Position numbers and translations under genes: made by a program. From a virus, in IMG/VR virus record IMGVR_UViG_3300042559_000515, positions 19,631 through 83,630 of that record: a stretch of DNA of 64,000 nucleotides. One strand, 5' to 3'. Numbering within the stretch: the first letter of the stretch is position 1; the number at the start of each line of letters is the position of its first letter. Below are positions 42,189 to 49,197 of this stretch, one piece after another. The notes beneath the pieces were generated by a model, which saw only the letters and a list, made by a program, of their open reading frames with translations, did not search any database and was not told the DNA's origin.

Positions 42189-42493
42189 GACCACAATCCT
42201 TGCATTGAGTATCGGCTAGAACCTGAGAAATTGTCTTCCATAAAACCATTACGGAACATCACGGGTGCACCTGACACCCATGAACGGTATGTCGGGAATG
42301 CACGGTCAATTGTGAGGGCGTCTGCAACACCCATCTCCTGCTTAGACATCCCTCTAGACTCTGGAAACAATTGTTGTGGCACCACAGGACGAATCGCCCG
42401 AATATCTTCGGGTGTAGAGATTGCACTCTGTAGAGCCATGTCTACGAGCATCTCTTGTCGTGACTGCCACGGCTTAGAAGGGTACTGAGCCAT
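42185..42493 (-). CDS. Hypothetical protein, 102 aa
   Basis: Contains MLVDMALQSAISTPEDIRAIRPVVPQQLFPE and ends FSGSSRYSMQGLWS. TAATG junction. No family recognised. Confidence 0.65.
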   Translation of the reverse strand: MAQYPSKPWQSRQEMLVDMALQSAISTPEDIRAIRPVVPQQLFPESRGMSKQEMGVADALTIDRAFPTYRSWVSGAPVMFRNGFMEDNFSGSSRYSMQGLWS

Positions 42494-42744
42494 TACTTAC
42501 AGTCGGCGCAAGAACCAGAACCCTTGGGGGTGTTGGTACCACAGTTAGCGCATGATTCCATTTCAGGGCGCTGAATACCACCAGCAGGGGCGTTATCCAT
42601 ATTCATGCGTTCACCTGTCTTTGGGTGAATGTATGGACCATTCATGCTCTCAAGTTCTTTCATTGACATGGGTTTTGGTGCTTTAAAGAACCTAGCCCTA
42701 TCAACACGACCATCTCCTGGTTTTCTACCTATTCCACGAGGCAT
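42493..42744 (-). CDS. Small protein with C-terminal zinc ribbon, 83 aa
   Basis: The C-terminus CANCGTNTPKGSGSCADCK is a compact CxxC-x11-CxxC ribbon; the rest is basic and disordered. Coupled to neighbours by TAATG. Function unknown. Confidence 0.7.
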   Translation of the reverse strand: MPRGIGRKPGDGRVDRARFFKAPKPMSMKELESMNGPYIHPKTGERMNMDNAPAGGIQRPEMESCANCGTNTPKGSGSCADCK

Positions 42745-43028
42745 TACTTATCTTCCTTGTCTAAGCCAAACTCTTTTAATGTTTCAGGAGAGAAAGTAGC
42801 AACCTCTGTGTTGAGGTATGGAGCCTTAGAAGGGTCATCCATCCATTCTCGTGCACTGTCCTGTGCTGGGTACATGTCAAGGTTTGGTGGCTGTTCTGAA
42901 CCATCTCCCTGTGTACGAATCATGTCGTTTGCTGAAGTAGCAAGTGAATGACCAAGTCGTGCAACATGTGCAAAGTTACCCAAACCAATCATGGATGGAT
43001 ACTTTGAGGGGTCTTGCTGACGAGGCAT
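42744..43028 (-). CDS. Hypothetical protein, 94 aa
   Basis: N-terminal MPRQQDPSKYPSMIGLGNFAH, an acidic end (FSPETLKEFGLDKEDK). No recognised domain. TAATG junctions on both sides. Confidence 0.65.
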   Translation of the reverse strand: MPRQQDPSKYPSMIGLGNFAHVARLGHSLATSANDMIRTQGDGSEQPPNLDMYPAQDSAREWMDDPSKAPYLNTEVATFSPETLKEFGLDKEDK

Positions 43029-43357
43029 TAACGGACACCACCACGGATGGCGTTACCAATTTCATCGGCGTATGGACCGACATCCATGCCACGGTCACGG
43101 TCTTTGCGGTACTGGTTGATGAGGTCTTGACCCTTGTACTCGTCAATCTCTTCTGGGTAATCTCCGCCCTCAAAGTGACGCTCGTATGCCTCATTGTCTG
43201 CATACAAAGGTGAGTTTGTGCTCACCTCGTCAAATGCATTCTGCAAAGGCTGGATGGCTGTCTCATTAATCCAGTCAGCCAAACGAGCCGCAATTCGTGG
43301 GGTATCACGGTGCACAGAGCGACCTCCGTGATTGCGTGTATCCATTCCTTTAGGCAT
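43028..43357 (-). CDS. Hypothetical protein, 109 aa
   Basis: Basic start MPKGMDTRNHGGRSVHRDTPR, helix ARLADWINETAIQPLQNAFDE, acidic middle. No family recognised. Confidence 0.65.
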   Translation of the reverse strand: MPKGMDTRNHGGRSVHRDTPRIAARLADWINETAIQPLQNAFDEVSTNSPLYADNEAYERHFEGGDYPEEIDEYKGQDLINQYRKDRDRGMDVGPYADEIGNAIRGGVR

Positions 43358-43358
43358 T

Positions 43359-43622
43359 TTAGTTTTCTCCTCTTACTCGGCGGTCTTGTACATCTTCTTC
43401 GGTGCGCTCATAGTCGGACGGAAGTCCAACACGGCTCTGAAGAGGACGGCGTGTGCGGTCTGCTGGACCGACTGCTTCATCGTAGTCTGATTGCTCTGGG
43501 TCATAGTTGATACCCATGAGACCAGCGTTACGCTGTGCGAGCATTTCCTGCTGTGCAATCATCTGATTGCGCATGTTGATATATGGGTCTGCGATAGGAC
43601 GCATTCTTTCGTTATGTGCCAT
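43359..43622 (-). CDS. Hypothetical protein, 87 aa (IADPY family)
   Basis: N-terminus MAHNERMRPIADPYINMRNQ parallels the next gene upstream (MAYNEKGRFIADPYLTTRK), so the two are diverged duplicates. The C-terminus is charged and probably disordered. Function unknown. Confidence 0.7.
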   Translation of the reverse strand: MAHNERMRPIADPYINMRNQMIAQQEMLAQRNAGLMGINYDPEQSDYDEAVGPADRTRRPLQSRVGLPSDYERTEEDVQDRRVRGEN

Positions 43623-44059
43623 TAGTCTTCCTCATCTTCCTTATAGACTTTGTAGTCACGGCGCATTGGCTTAAAGACTGTGACACCATGACCTGATTCT
43701 TGGAATGCCTGAATACCTGCGTCAACTGGAATAGACGAACCACCTTGTCCGTACAAGGTATCTTTACTACCCTCTGGCATAAGGTCTGCATCGGTGAATG
43801 TATCGTAGGCATAGCCATCGTCATCTCGTTCAAAACCTTGTTGCATATTGCTACGACCTTCAAGATGTGGAGCATCCCCACTTGGCAGGTCCATATCTTC
43901 ACGAATCTGCTGTGCTAAGTCACGAGGACCTCGTGCTTCATTTCGCACATCGGTTGCTTGACGATATACAGAAGTGAGACGCTCTGTAATGTCGTTACGG
44001 TATTTCCTAGTAGTTAAATAAGGGTCTGCAATAAAGCGACCTTTTTCGTTATATGCCAT
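43622..44059 (-). CDS. Hypothetical protein, 145 aa (IADPY family)
   Basis: Shares the MA-x-NE-x2-R-x-IADPY-x3-R opening with the 87 aa gene; then a helix (NDITERLTSVYRQATDVR), an acidic middle and a Lys/Asp/Glu end. No family recognised. The duplicated N-terminus suggests an interaction tag. Confidence 0.7.
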   Translation of the reverse strand: MAYNEKGRFIADPYLTTRKYRNDITERLTSVYRQATDVRNEARGPRDLAQQIREDMDLPSGDAPHLEGRSNMQQGFERDDDGYAYDTFTDADLMPEGSKDTLYGQGGSSIPVDAGIQAFQESGHGVTVFKPMRRDYKVYKEDEED

Positions 44060-44066
44060 TAGAAAC

Positions 44067-44426
44067 TCACTTTACTTTCTCAGGGATTGGGAGTGATAGT
44101 GCCATACCACCTGAAGGTGACTTTGGTGGCTTCTTACTGTTGCGAAGAATTGACGAACCGCCTTCATCCTTTGGAGGATTGTCCCGAAAGGAGTTGCTGT
44201 CAGCCCCTTTAGGCTCTCTTGCGTAGTAATCACCTTCAGGCTCAGAATTAGGCTTTTCAAGGGTGTACTTTTTATTTGCGCCTGTTTGAGTGAACTCGCC
44301 TTTTTCGTCTTCTCCACTCCATGACTGGAGGCGAAGTTCTGGAGTAAGTCGGGGGTGTTGTTGACCCGCAACGGCAGATGCGCCACTATGGGGTTTTCTA
44401 TATTCTCCGCCAAAACGATTTGCCAT
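44067..44426 (-). CDS. Hypothetical protein, 119 aa
   Basis: Polar and low complexity (SGASAVAGQQHPRLTPELRLQ; KKPPKSPSGGMALSLPIPEK). Start has TAAAAT at exactly 6 nt and no ribosome site, so this may head a leaderless transcript through the small-gene array. Confidence 0.65.
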   Translation of the reverse strand: MANRFGGEYRKPHSGASAVAGQQHPRLTPELRLQSWSGEDEKGEFTQTGANKKYTLEKPNSEPEGDYYAREPKGADSNSFRDNPPKDEGGSSILRNSKKPPKSPSGGMALSLPIPEKVK

Positions 44427-44432
44427 ACAGAT

Positions 44433-44438
44433 ATTTTA
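44433..44438 (-). promoter_or_regulatory. Candidate -10 element, leaderless start
   Basis: TAAAAT preceded by TGAAG, then ATCTGT, then ATG of the 119 aa gene. Confidence 0.6.
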
Positions 44439-44444
44439 CTTCAT

Positions 44445-44942
44445 TTAACGCCAGCGTGGAGCGAGAGTTTTTAATTGACTTCTACGCTGAGGGCTAATCT
44501 GTTGAGCCTGACCCTCTTCATTACCACGGGGGATACCACGGGGACCGACCTTGCCGTCATTGGTGAGGCGCACAGGCTCTGCCCCAACTGGAGCAAACTT
44601 GAGACCCTGAGCCTCATACTGGAGACCTGTGTACTTGCCAAACTCTTCAGGCCAAAAGTAATCACCTGTATTGATTCTTTCACCTTTGTGAACGCCACGG
44701 CTGTACTGGCGAGCGTTCATACGGCTCAGAGTGCCGAGAACCTTGTCTTGTCGGCGGTTAGACGACATTGTTCCGAGGTAACCATCAGGGTAGGCGGTGT
44801 CTACTGAGGTGCGGTTACCCGACATGAGTTGGTCTTTAGACGAACGGTAGTACGGAGATGGACCATAACCATTTGTAGGGTCAGAGTTTGGTGCAGAGGA
44901 TGCGTTACCCCATGTACCAAATGATGGTGTCTGTTGTGCCAT
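44445..44942 (-). CDS. Hypothetical protein, 165 aa
   Basis: Begins MAQQTPSFGTWGNASSAPNS; includes RMNARQYSRGVHKGERINTGDYFWPEEFGKYTGLQYEAQG and a basic end (PQRRSQLKTLAPRWR). No family recognised. TAATG junction with the next small gene. Confidence 0.7.
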   Translation of the reverse strand: MAQQTPSFGTWGNASSAPNSDPTNGYGPSPYYRSSKDQLMSGNRTSVDTAYPDGYLGTMSSNRRQDKVLGTLSRMNARQYSRGVHKGERINTGDYFWPEEFGKYTGLQYEAQGLKFAPVGAEPVRLTNDGKVGPRGIPRGNEEGQAQQISPQRRSQLKTLAPRWR

Positions 44943-45097
44943 TACATCATCCCGCCTGCTGAAAATCCGCCTATGAAGCCACCTTGACCATTGCCAGTTG
45001 GCTCAACAGGACGGGCAGAGCGTTCCTTTGCTTTCTTTCGTACATATCGTTGTTGTGTACGGGACTTTGAGCGTGGGTGTTTAGTAGTCATCACCAT
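44942..45097 (-). CDS. Small basic protein, 51 aa
   Basis: Very basic (KHPRSKSRTQQRYVRKKAKERSAR) then a Gly-rich end (GQGGFIGGFSAGGMM). ATG 45097 or 45091. It overlaps the gene upstream by 17 nt and shares a TAATG junction with the next. Likely nucleic-acid-binding by composition. Confidence 0.6.
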   Translation of the reverse strand: MVMTTKHPRSKSRTQQRYVRKKAKERSARPVEPTGNGQGGFIGGFSAGGMM

Positions 45098-45353
45098 TAT
45101 AGAAAGATTCTGTAATGTCTTCTGAGCCTTTTTCTGGTTGGTACTTGTTCAAACTTCCACCCTCAAACATGTTGGGTTGGTTCTTGATAGTTCCCCAGTG
45201 TGCGCCACCTGCGCTGACAATGTGCATGTCACCTTGTTGGTTTCGGAATACACGACCACCCTGTTCAACCATACGCATAGCCTCGCCACCCCAGTTGGGT
45301 TGTTTGGATTGACCTTGTGGTCGGAATACAGGTTGACCTTTAAAGGAAGGCAT
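45081..45353 (-). CDS. Hypothetical protein, 90 aa
   Basis: Contains AMRMVEQGGRVFRNQQGDMHIVSAGGAHWGTIKNQPN, a beta-hairpin-like unit, and an acidic end. No family recognised. Confidence 0.65.
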   Translation of the reverse strand: MPSFKGQPVFRPQGQSKQPNWGGEAMRMVEQGGRVFRNQQGDMHIVSAGGAHWGTIKNQPNMFEGGSLNKYQPEKGSEDITESFYNGDDY

Positions 45354-45355
45354 GG

Positions 45356-45727
45356 TTAGTACTGCTGTCTCCAGATATCACCTTTTGGTGCATTTGCTTT
45401 GATGTCTGAGTCAATACCACCCATGATGCCCTTCCACTCTTCTGCCTGCTTAGCATGGTGTTCACGGGTCTTTGGGTCTGGCGAGTTAGTAGCACGCTCC
45501 ATATGCATATCATACAGTTGCTTAGACGACTCATATCCTTGACCTAATTCGTTACCACGCTTAACTGTTTGTGGATTGTTTGGCTTTGGTGCAAAACGAG
45601 CATTTGGGTTAGGGCGAGGTGGCTGGAGAGTACCTTTAGATGCGTAGGCATCAAATGGATGTGGCGCTCTAGGAGCGCTGTTTGAATTGTTATTGCGGTT
45701 TACTCGCATTCCTCTAAAAAGTGGCAT
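45356..45727 (-). CDS. Hypothetical protein, 123 aa
   Basis: Asn/Pro-rich first half (NNNSNSAPRAPHPFDAYAS), then a helical part (SKQLYDMHMERATNSPDPKTREHHAKQAEEW). No family recognised. Confidence 0.65.
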   Translation of the reverse strand: MPLFRGMRVNRNNNSNSAPRAPHPFDAYASKGTLQPPRPNPNARFAPKPNNPQTVKRGNELGQGYESSKQLYDMHMERATNSPDPKTREHHAKQAEEWKGIMGGIDSDIKANAPKGDIWRQQY

Positions 45728-45729
45728 TT

Positions 45730-46089
45730 CTATTCTCCTGACTTACGCTCAAAGCGAGATGGGGCACTGAGATGACCATGTTCCATATACCGTGAAACGG
45801 CAGTGGAAGGGTGCATTCGGTGTTGTTGGATAAAACCACCAATGGCGGTTTCAAACTTCTTACCACGCTTACCAAATGCGCCAGACATAATCTGTTCTGC
45901 ATGCTTGGCGGTGGCGTAATCTGCTCCTGCAATACGACCAGCAATACCCGTCTCTGGGCTACGAAGGTTTGACCATGCACGCTCTTCTCGCCGTGTCTGA
46001 CGCTTGGTCATTGCTGGGCGTTCAGGCTCGTTGCTAGAAAGGTTAATTACTTTTCGTCCATCACGGACTTCATATGAATCAGTGCTCAT
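45730..46089 (-). CDS. Hypothetical basic protein, 119 aa
   Basis: ATG 46089 lies after the TAA of the gene upstream; an in-frame GTG at 46101 would overlap it. Basic helical protein (MTKRQTRREERAWSNLRSPETG, GGFIQQHRMHPSTAVSRYMEHGH). No family recognised. Confidence 0.65.
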   Translation of the reverse strand: MSTDSYEVRDGRKVINLSSNEPERPAMTKRQTRREERAWSNLRSPETGIAGRIAGADYATAKHAEQIMSGAFGKRGKKFETAIGGFIQQHRMHPSTAVSRYMEHGHLSAPSRFERKSGE

Positions 46090-46094
46090 CTTAG

Positions 46095-46436
46095 TTACCA
46101 CCGTGCCGTTTCGTTTTCAACAAAGGAATTTGGCGAAGGAGAAGGAGCAGGCGGGAACTGTGAACTACTGACACTGTGACCATTGCTCTCAGTAGAACGA
46201 GTTACCAATTTATTTACAGCGTAGTTTTTTGCAGAAGATTTAAGAAAATTTCCTGCAATTGCTCTACCACCAGTAGCGGCGGCTGCTCCACCAGCAGTAG
46301 CACCACCAGCGGCGGCTGCTCCGCCAGCAGCGGCTCCGCCAGCAGTAGCGGCTCCTGCGGCTGTAGCGCCAGTAGCGGCGGCTCCGCCAGCGGCGGCACT
46401 TCCTCCTAATGCGGCTAATATTGCTGGTAAAGGCAT
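46095..46436 (-). CDS. Ala/Gly-repeat protein, 113 aa
   Basis: Residues 8-60 consist almost only of Ala, Gly and Thr in imperfect GGAAAA and GGATA units, then a helix (NFLKSSAKNYAVNKLV) and a Pro/Ser-rich end. It could form a membrane-inserting or packing helix; similar low-complexity proteins occur in virions. The repeat DNA is itself prone to length change. Confidence 0.7.
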   Translation of the reverse strand: MPLPAILAALGGSAAAGGAAATGATAAGAATAGGAAAGGAAAAGGATAGGAAAATGGRAIAGNFLKSSAKNYAVNKLVTRSTESNGHSVSSSQFPPAPSPSPNSFVENETARW

Positions 46437-46444
46437 AGGTCTCC

Positions 46445-46735
46445 TTATTTAATCTGTGGTTTTAATGATATCGCAGAAATAGTTTCACCGTTTTCACCCA
46501 CAATGTCATCAAAACCAATGACAAATGACAAGTCAATGCCACGGGGTGCAACAAACCCACGGGCAATAGCGGCTGCTTTTACAGCCTGATTGACTGCTGA
46601 TGCGCCAATAGCACGCATCTTTGGTGTCTGTCCTGCATTAATGGCACGAGCCATAATTGAGCCTACAGACTGTGGATTACTGGAACCAGAGACCTTTAAG
46701 ACATCGTCAATAGGGGTATTTAGTTCTTGTGACAT
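46445..46735 (-). CDS. SpoVS-family protein, 96 aa
   Basis: Close match to the stage V sporulation protein S fold: VLKVSGSSNPQSVGSIMARAI, MRAIGASAVNQAVKAAAIAR and GFVAPRGIDLSFVIGFDDI. SpoVS-like proteins are small Alba-fold-type proteins, probably nucleic-acid-binding. The host homologue regulates sporulation and cell division in spore formers. In a phage it may act on host chromatin or RNA. Normal AAGGAG ribosome site, with TAAAAT about 36 nt upstream. Confidence 0.9.
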   Translation of the reverse strand: MSQELNTPIDDVLKVSGSSNPQSVGSIMARAINAGQTPKMRAIGASAVNQAVKAAAIARGFVAPRGIDLSFVIGFDDIVGENGETISAISLKPQIK

Positions 46736-46767
46736 AGTGGGAACTCCTTGTAGTTGTTTCCCCTATT

Positions 46768-47145
46768 TTAGGTGTATTCAGCCTCACCCAACAAGTCAAC
46801 AAAATCATCCAACCTCATCACGACATAAGACTCTCCAAGAGCCTTTTCCCCTTTTCCAGGTCTCTTGACTACAAGTGCAGGCACTGCTCCACCGAGTCGT
46901 TGAGCCTGCTCTACGGTGTCGTTAAGCCATTGGCTAAGTTGAAATGATTTTTGGTTCTTACATTGAACCGCTACTTTTCTAAGAGTCGCCTTACGAGCAA
47001 TCCCATTGATATCCCCAGTGTCATTGCCACCAGAAAGTGCAGGACGGTGAGCATGGATGAAACCCTTTCGGATTAAGTAATCTCTAACAAGAACTTCAAA
47101 GGATGTTCCCTTGGCTTTATTCTTATTTGCCATCGTAGCACTCAT
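46768..47145 (-). CDS. Holliday-junction-resolvase-like PD-(D/E)XK nuclease
   Basis: The catalytic layout is visible: Glu17 (GTSFEVLVRDYL), Asp45 (SGGNDTGDING), then QCK at 61-63 (VAVQCKNQKS) in place of ExK. The end (ALVVKRPGKG...YVVMRLDDFVDLL) fits phage resolvase-type nucleases that process branched DNA. ATG at 47133 is an alternative start. It lies among recombination genes. Confidence 0.8.
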   Translation of the reverse strand: MSATMANKNKAKGTSFEVLVRDYLIRKGFIHAHRPALSGGNDTGDINGIARKATLRKVAVQCKNQKSFQLSQWLNDTVEQAQRLGGAVPALVVKRPGKGEKALGESYVVMRLDDFVDLLGEAEYT

Positions 47146-47554
47146 TGTTTAATAGTTCTGTCACATGTGGAGGATACAAGATGTAACCCTTTGCTGGGTT
47201 GTCTGAGCCTCCTGCCAAAACCTTTTGGGTCAGGTGTTGTTTGTTAACTTCTAAATAGTTTTTTAAACGATTAACAGAAACGACAACAAACGCATCGGGT
47301 GAGTGGAGGTACACCCACCAGTGTGCTTGGGTGACATTGATACCTGATGGCTTCCAGCCAGTGCCCCGTGGATTCTGTTCGGTCTCTACGACCATGTTCC
47401 CATTTCGGTAACGGTCGTACTTGACTTCAAAGTGCCCTGCGCTTAAATCAGAAAGGAAGTTTGTGACTATCTGTTCTCCCTCTTGACCAAAGGCTAAGTC
47501 CTTGGTGAAGTCAAACCTGTCAATGTCGTGTGATGGCTGGTACCCAGTGGTCAT
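47123..47554 (-). CDS. PD-(D/E)XK-like nuclease, 143 aa
   Basis: Pattern FGQEGEQIVTNFL (Glu25), then HFEVKYDRYRNGNMVVE with ExK at 43-45, followed by NVTQAHWWVYLHSPDAFVVVSV. This agrees with compact phage endonucleases of the PD-(D/E)XK superfamily. It overlaps the next gene by 23 nt. Confidence 0.75.
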   Translation of the reverse strand: MTTGYQPSHDIDRFDFTKDLAFGQEGEQIVTNFLSDLSAGHFEVKYDRYRNGNMVVETEQNPRGTGWKPSGINVTQAHWWVYLHSPDAFVVVSVNRLKNYLEVNKQHLTQKVLAGGSDNPAKGYILYPPHVTELLNNECYDGK

Positions 47555-47556
47555 AG

Positions 47557-47772
47557 TTAGTTCTTTGTGATGAAGTCGTCTAGGTATTCGTGGTAAATCT
47601 CGGTGGCATCAATGGCATTGATTCCCTTGACATGACCAAAGCCATCAATCTCTAACGCTTGGATTAATCTACGAAGCAAAGCCATTGCTAGTTCTCGCTC
47701 AAGGTATGCGTCAAACGCACGGTCAAAGTTTTCTTGCGACTTCTTCTTCCAGTATTTGGCGGTCTTAAACAT
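47557..47772 (-). CDS. Hypothetical protein, 71 aa
   Basis: Helical (MFKTAKYWKKKSQENFDRAFDAYLERELAMALLRRLI) with a mixed end. ATG 47772 gives an 8 nt overlap with the upstream gene; ATG 47796 is an alternative. No family recognised. Confidence 0.7.
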   Translation of the reverse strand: MFKTAKYWKKKSQENFDRAFDAYLERELAMALLRRLIQALEIDGFGHVKGINAIDATEIYHEYLDDFITKN

Positions 47773-47986
47773 GTAGCGCCTCAATTGCATTGTCAATGGC
47801 GTTGTGGAGGGTACCCCACTCCATGCGGTGGCGTGCCATTACGGTCTTGTGATACGAGGGCATCTTGCCTTCTTCAATGATGGCGTCTTCAATCTTTTGA
47901 ATTGCCTTGCGAAGTCGTACAACTTCTTCTTGAGAGCGCATGAGGCTTACTTGAAGTTCGTTAATGGTTGCTTGTTGCTCATCCAT
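47765..47986 (-). CDS. Coiled-coil protein, 73 aa
   Basis: Long heptad-patterned helix (QATINELQVSLMRSQEEVVRLRKAIQKIEDAIIEEG) followed by HKTVMARHRMEWGTLHNAI. AAAGGAAAAGAAA site. Function unknown. Confidence 0.7.
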   Translation of the reverse strand: MDEQQATINELQVSLMRSQEEVVRLRKAIQKIEDAIIEEGKMPSYHKTVMARHRMEWGTLHNAIDNAIEALHV

Positions 47987-47997
47987 TTTCTTTTCCT

Positions 47998-48147
47998 TTA
48001 ATCTCCTTGGTATCTACCTGGAGGATAAACATCTTTAGGATTTGGTTTTCCTGAGTTCATCATATCAACGATGAAATCTACGGACTCTCTTACTCGTTCT
48101 GCAAAAGTAGTTTCTGGTTCTTCTGTGTTTTCTGGTTCGTTGCTCAT
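47998..48147 (-). CDS. Small acidic protein, 49 aa
   Basis: MSNEPENTEEPETTFAERV...DFIVDMMNSGKPNPKDVYPPG. ATG directly follows the TAA of the 26 aa gene. No family recognised. Confidence 0.6.
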   Translation of the reverse strand: MSNEPENTEEPETTFAERVRESVDFIVDMMNSGKPNPKDVYPPGRYQGD

Positions 48148-48228
48148 TTATTTAACTTTCTGTCCCATTAAAAGTCCGCATGAAAATACGGCTCCCAACA
48201 TAATGATTTGAATAAGGAAATTACCCAC
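48148..48228 (-). CDS. Membrane micropeptide, 26 aa
   Basis: GTG start preceded by GAGGAGG; the sequence is almost entirely hydrophobic (FLIQIIMLGAVFSCGLLMG) with a QKVK end. A single-span peptide, perhaps a regulator of a larger membrane protein. Overlaps the gene upstream by 8 nt. Confidence 0.5.
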   Translation of the reverse strand: MGNFLIQIIMLGAVFSCGLLMGQKVK

Positions 48229-48373
48229 TTACGACCTCCTCGTAATCGTTAAGAATTGCGGAAGCCATTTTTAGCGCAGAAGGTAGGTCATCGTCAAGGA
48301 TGTTGTCAACAATCACATTGATGGTGTTGTACATCAACTTTGCAAGGAACTGCCAATCCTCGTCATGTTCCAT
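48221..48373 (-). CDS. Small acidic helical protein, 50 aa
   Basis: MEHDEDWQFLAKLMYNTINVIVDNILDDDLP, then a helix ending YEEVVSG. Overlaps the next gene upstream by 11 nt. No family recognised. Confidence 0.6.
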   Translation of the reverse strand: MEHDEDWQFLAKLMYNTINVIVDNILDDDLPSALKMASAILNDYEEVVSG

Positions 48374-48491
48374 AGAATGCTCGCACTTTTTCTTTTAGCC
48401 GTTCGTTCTCGTCTTGAAGGATACGGACTAATGCCCACAATTGTTTAATAGTTTGTTCGTTTGTAGTTTCTGACTTTTCGGAGTCTGACAT
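48363..48491 (-). CDS. Small coiled-coil protein, 42 aa
   Basis: ATG 48491 overlaps the TGA upstream (TGATG). MSDSEKSETTNEQT then IKQLWALVRILQDENERLKEKV, a leucine-zipper-like helix. An in-frame extension to 48557 exists but lies inside the wHTH gene. Confidence 0.6.
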   Translation of the reverse strand: MSDSEKSETTNEQTIKQLWALVRILQDENERLKEKVRAFYGT

Positions 48492-48742
48492 CAGTACCCC
48501 TTGTATGTCTGCGCTATTCCACGGAGGTAACTTTCCCCATGTGGAGTAATCTTCCACATGTCCTTGATGGGCATCATAAACCCATACTTTGAAAGAATGA
48601 ACATGGTGTCCTTAACACGGGACGGCTTTTCAAACTTGTTGGGGAAGCACTCCATGAGGTCTTGTACACCTACAGGATTATTCTTCATCTTGGCGTATTT
48701 CAAGGCGCAGTGTGTTGCACCGCCATACTTAATTCGGCTCAT
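48491..48742 (-). CDS. Winged-helix-like protein, 83 aa
   Basis: Helices GGATHCALKYAKMKN, GVQDLMECFPNKFEKPSRVKDTMFILSKYGFM and the strand WKITPHGESYL follow a winged-helix layout (H3 then wing). Possibly a DNA-binding regulator. Overlaps the gene upstream by 4 nt. Confidence 0.65.
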   Translation of the reverse strand: MSRIKYGGATHCALKYAKMKNNPVGVQDLMECFPNKFEKPSRVKDTMFILSKYGFMMPIKDMWKITPHGESYLRGIAQTYKGY

Positions 48743-49197
48743 GGGTTATACCGTGCATTCTTATACTCCTTTGGGGCAAGTCCAATACGGCGACTTAACT
48801 CTCGGCTAAGTACTTGGGCACCACGCTCACACCGTTGAAACACAGTCTCTGTCAACTTGCGGAAAGCACGGGACTCCAAGTACATGTCTTGTGCCTCTAA
48901 GACACTGATGTCAATGTCACGGCGAGCCTTGGCAAGAGTAACAGTGTCTCCCTTTACCTTCTCAACCGTCTGGTCAATGATTGCTTTAGCCTCAGTAACT
49001 TTAAGAAGGTGTGCCTTGCGGTCTTCGTCAATCTCTGACTTGACCAACTCTGCGTGTGTATATGACACCCATCCCATGAACTCTGCGTACAGGTTCATTA
49101 AAGCACTATCGGATAATTCGTCTAGGCTCTCTGGAAGACTCGGAATCTGGTCCGTTGGTTGTTCGGGTAGGTGAAACTTGCTCAGAAACTTGTTCAT
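48739..49197 (-). CDS. Hypothetical helical protein, 152 aa
   Basis: Long helices (AELVKSEIDEDRKAHLLKVTEAKAIIDQTVEKVKG, FRKLTETVFQRCERGAQVLS), with a disordered start (NKFLSKFHLPEQPTDQIPSLPESLDEL). ATG 49197 follows AAGAGGGG; the frame is open to 49353 inside the Cas4-like gene, so the true start may be further up (49269). Resembles phage proteins found next to RecA-type recombination genes. Confidence 0.7.
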   Translation of the reverse strand: MNKFLSKFHLPEQPTDQIPSLPESLDELSDSALMNLYAEFMGWVSYTHAELVKSEIDEDRKAHLLKVTEAKAIIDQTVEKVKGDTVTLAKARRDIDISVLEAQDMYLESRAFRKLTETVFQRCERGAQVLSRELSRRIGLAPKEYKNARYNP

